From Oceanospirillaceae bacterium (GTDB lineage: Bacteria > Pseudomonadota > Gammaproteobacteria > Pseudomonadales > Balneatricaceae): a stretch of 6,502 nucleotides of DNA. The notes below the pieces were generated by a model. The model had not been told where the DNA came from. It ran no database searches and was given only the letters and a program-made list of their open reading frames with translations. The position numbers and the translations under genes are program-made. Positions 5,665 to 6,502 of this stretch are shown here, one piece after another (the stretch's first letter is position 1; each line of letters starts with the position of its first letter). The stretch lies in NCBI GenBank assembly GCA_023954795.1, contig JAGSHA010000187.1:1-6502 (forward strand). The letters are read 5' to 3'.

Positions 5665-6502
5665 ATGTATGAGCAGGCCATAACAGATAACTCTCTACTT
5701 TCAGCGACGATTGCGCTCGCGATGCTGAGTCTGTTGCTGTTGTGCCTGTTCTACGAGGCACGGATCTATCGGGTGGAGCTACGCTTCGCCGTACACACAG
5801 CGCCCCGGTTTTCTACCGATGTACCGCAGATTGTTATACACAAGAACAGCATGCTCTCGGCCAACGACGCGGCCTGTCAGTTACTGAATATCACCACCAT
5901 TGATTACCCCGTGGTGTTAGACTCCCTCTTCACTCATACCTGTATAGAAACACTCCATCACTGCATTCGTCGTCATCAGGACTTTACCCTAGCGGTATAT
6001 ACCCACGATCAACGACTCATCCATTTACAGGCCAATGTGTTTGGTAAAACGACCTCAGCACGCTTTCATATCAGCTTGCTGGATACGGATACGAGCCAAA
6101 ACAACCCGTTTTTCCGACGGTTACACAACAATCTGGAGACGCTGTCCAGCCCCGCAATTATCTCCGATACCAATCAGAACATACTGGCAACGAACAGTAA
6201 GTTTCGCCAACTCAGTGGCTTTGATACTGACGATCTATATCACCGTCCTGTCAGCCAATTGCGTCCTGGCATTTTTGCGGAAAGCTATTATCACGACCTA
6301 TGGGCACAGGTCTGTGCTGCCGGACATTGGGCTGGCCAGTTATGGTTGCGCTTCAATGACGGGCAAAGCCATCTGCAACAAATCACCATCAGTTCAGTAC
6401 TGAATGAACATGGCCAGACAACGCATTACCTGATCGTGGCTTCTCCAGCACACATCGTGTCCCCGCCCATCACCGGTGCAAAAAAGATAGCGCCTGATAC
6501 GA
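5665..6502 (+). CDS. Membrane-anchored tandem-PAS signalling protein, N-terminal 279 residues, runs off the window
   Basis: The frame is open from ATG 5665 to the right edge; an in-frame TGA ends at 5661, so this is the first possible ATG. One N-terminal membrane helix (about 11-29) is followed by charged residues, suggesting a cytoplasmic remainder. Residues 52-140 look like a degenerate PAS: QIVIHKNSMLSANDAACQLL fits the usual 'I-V-N-G-I-L-AN-AA-LL' opening. Residues about 155-260 are a clear PAS: SPAIISDTNQNILATNSKF, FRQLSGFDTDDLYHRPVSQL, then DLWAQVCAAGHWAGQLWLRFNDGQ (PAC-like). This last pattern is common in PAS domains preceding GGDEF/EAL cyclic-di-GMP enzymes, but kinases use it as well, and the output domain lies outside. 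The ribosome-binding site is mediocre (GGAAAA, 8 nt). The 26-nt gap after aer, with no terminator, suggests an operon. Residues 90-105 are His/Cys-rich (HTCIETLHHC), possibly metal- or redox-related, though no motif is recognised. Confidence 0.8.
   Translation, partial: MYEQAITDNSLLSATIALAMLSLLLLCLFYEARIYRVELRFAVHTAPRFSTDVPQIVIHKNSMLSANDAACQLLNITTIDYPVVLDSLFTHTCIETLHHCIRRHQDFTLAVYTHDQRLIHLQANVFGKTTSARFHISLLDTDTSQNNPFFRRLHNNLETLSSPAIISDTNQNILATNSKFRQLSGFDTDDLYHRPVSQLRPGIFAESYYHDLWAQVCAAGHWAGQLWLRFNDGQSHLQQITISSVLNEHGQTTHYLIVASPAHIVSPPITGAKKIAPDT

Noticed and set aside
6035..6403. Plus-strand open frame inside the downstream PAS gene
   Set aside because: Out of frame with the PAS protein, which has recognisable domain patterns through the whole stretch.

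Overview
The window is ordinary-looking gammaproteobacterial chromosome. Base composition is near 50% GC, the genes are tightly packed and all recognisable products are of gammaproteobacterial type. The aerotaxis receptor can be followed residue by residue against E. coli Aer. A free-living, motile, possibly marine (Oceanospirillales-like) species is my guess; the sequence alone does not fix the genus. I see no mobile element, CRISPR array, tRNA or rRNA.

Left part, minus strand: an AraC-family regulator (497-1300, TTG start) is followed after 15 nt by the start of ribonuclease Z (481 down to the window edge, 3' part missing). They are probably co-transcribed. The regulator diverges from an SLC13-like membrane transporter (1401-2765, plus strand). 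They share a 100-nt intergenic region with a degenerate direct repeat that could be the regulator's operator, so the transporter is the most likely regulatory target.

Middle, plus strand: a RarD-type EamA permease (2866-3771). It is preceded at only 20 nt by a strong hairpin with a T-tract, and its stop codon lies inside a second hairpin.

Right part, plus strand: a 301-nt non-coding region carries two -10-like hexamers and a cluster of four TCTGT/ACAGA half-sites. It is followed by an Aer-type energy-taxis receptor (4073-5638: FAD-type PAS, membrane hairpin, MCP signalling domain with intact tip). After 26 nt comes a membrane-anchored protein with one clear PAS domain and one probable degenerate PAS domain (5665 to the window end, C-terminus missing). 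Its missing output domain may be GGDEF/EAL or a kinase, and the pair may form a redox-sensing signalling operon.

Nothing here is convincingly a new system. The best leads are the half-site cluster upstream of aer, the aer/PAS-protein pair, the divergent substrate motifs in the transporter, and the hairpin placed directly in front of rarD.
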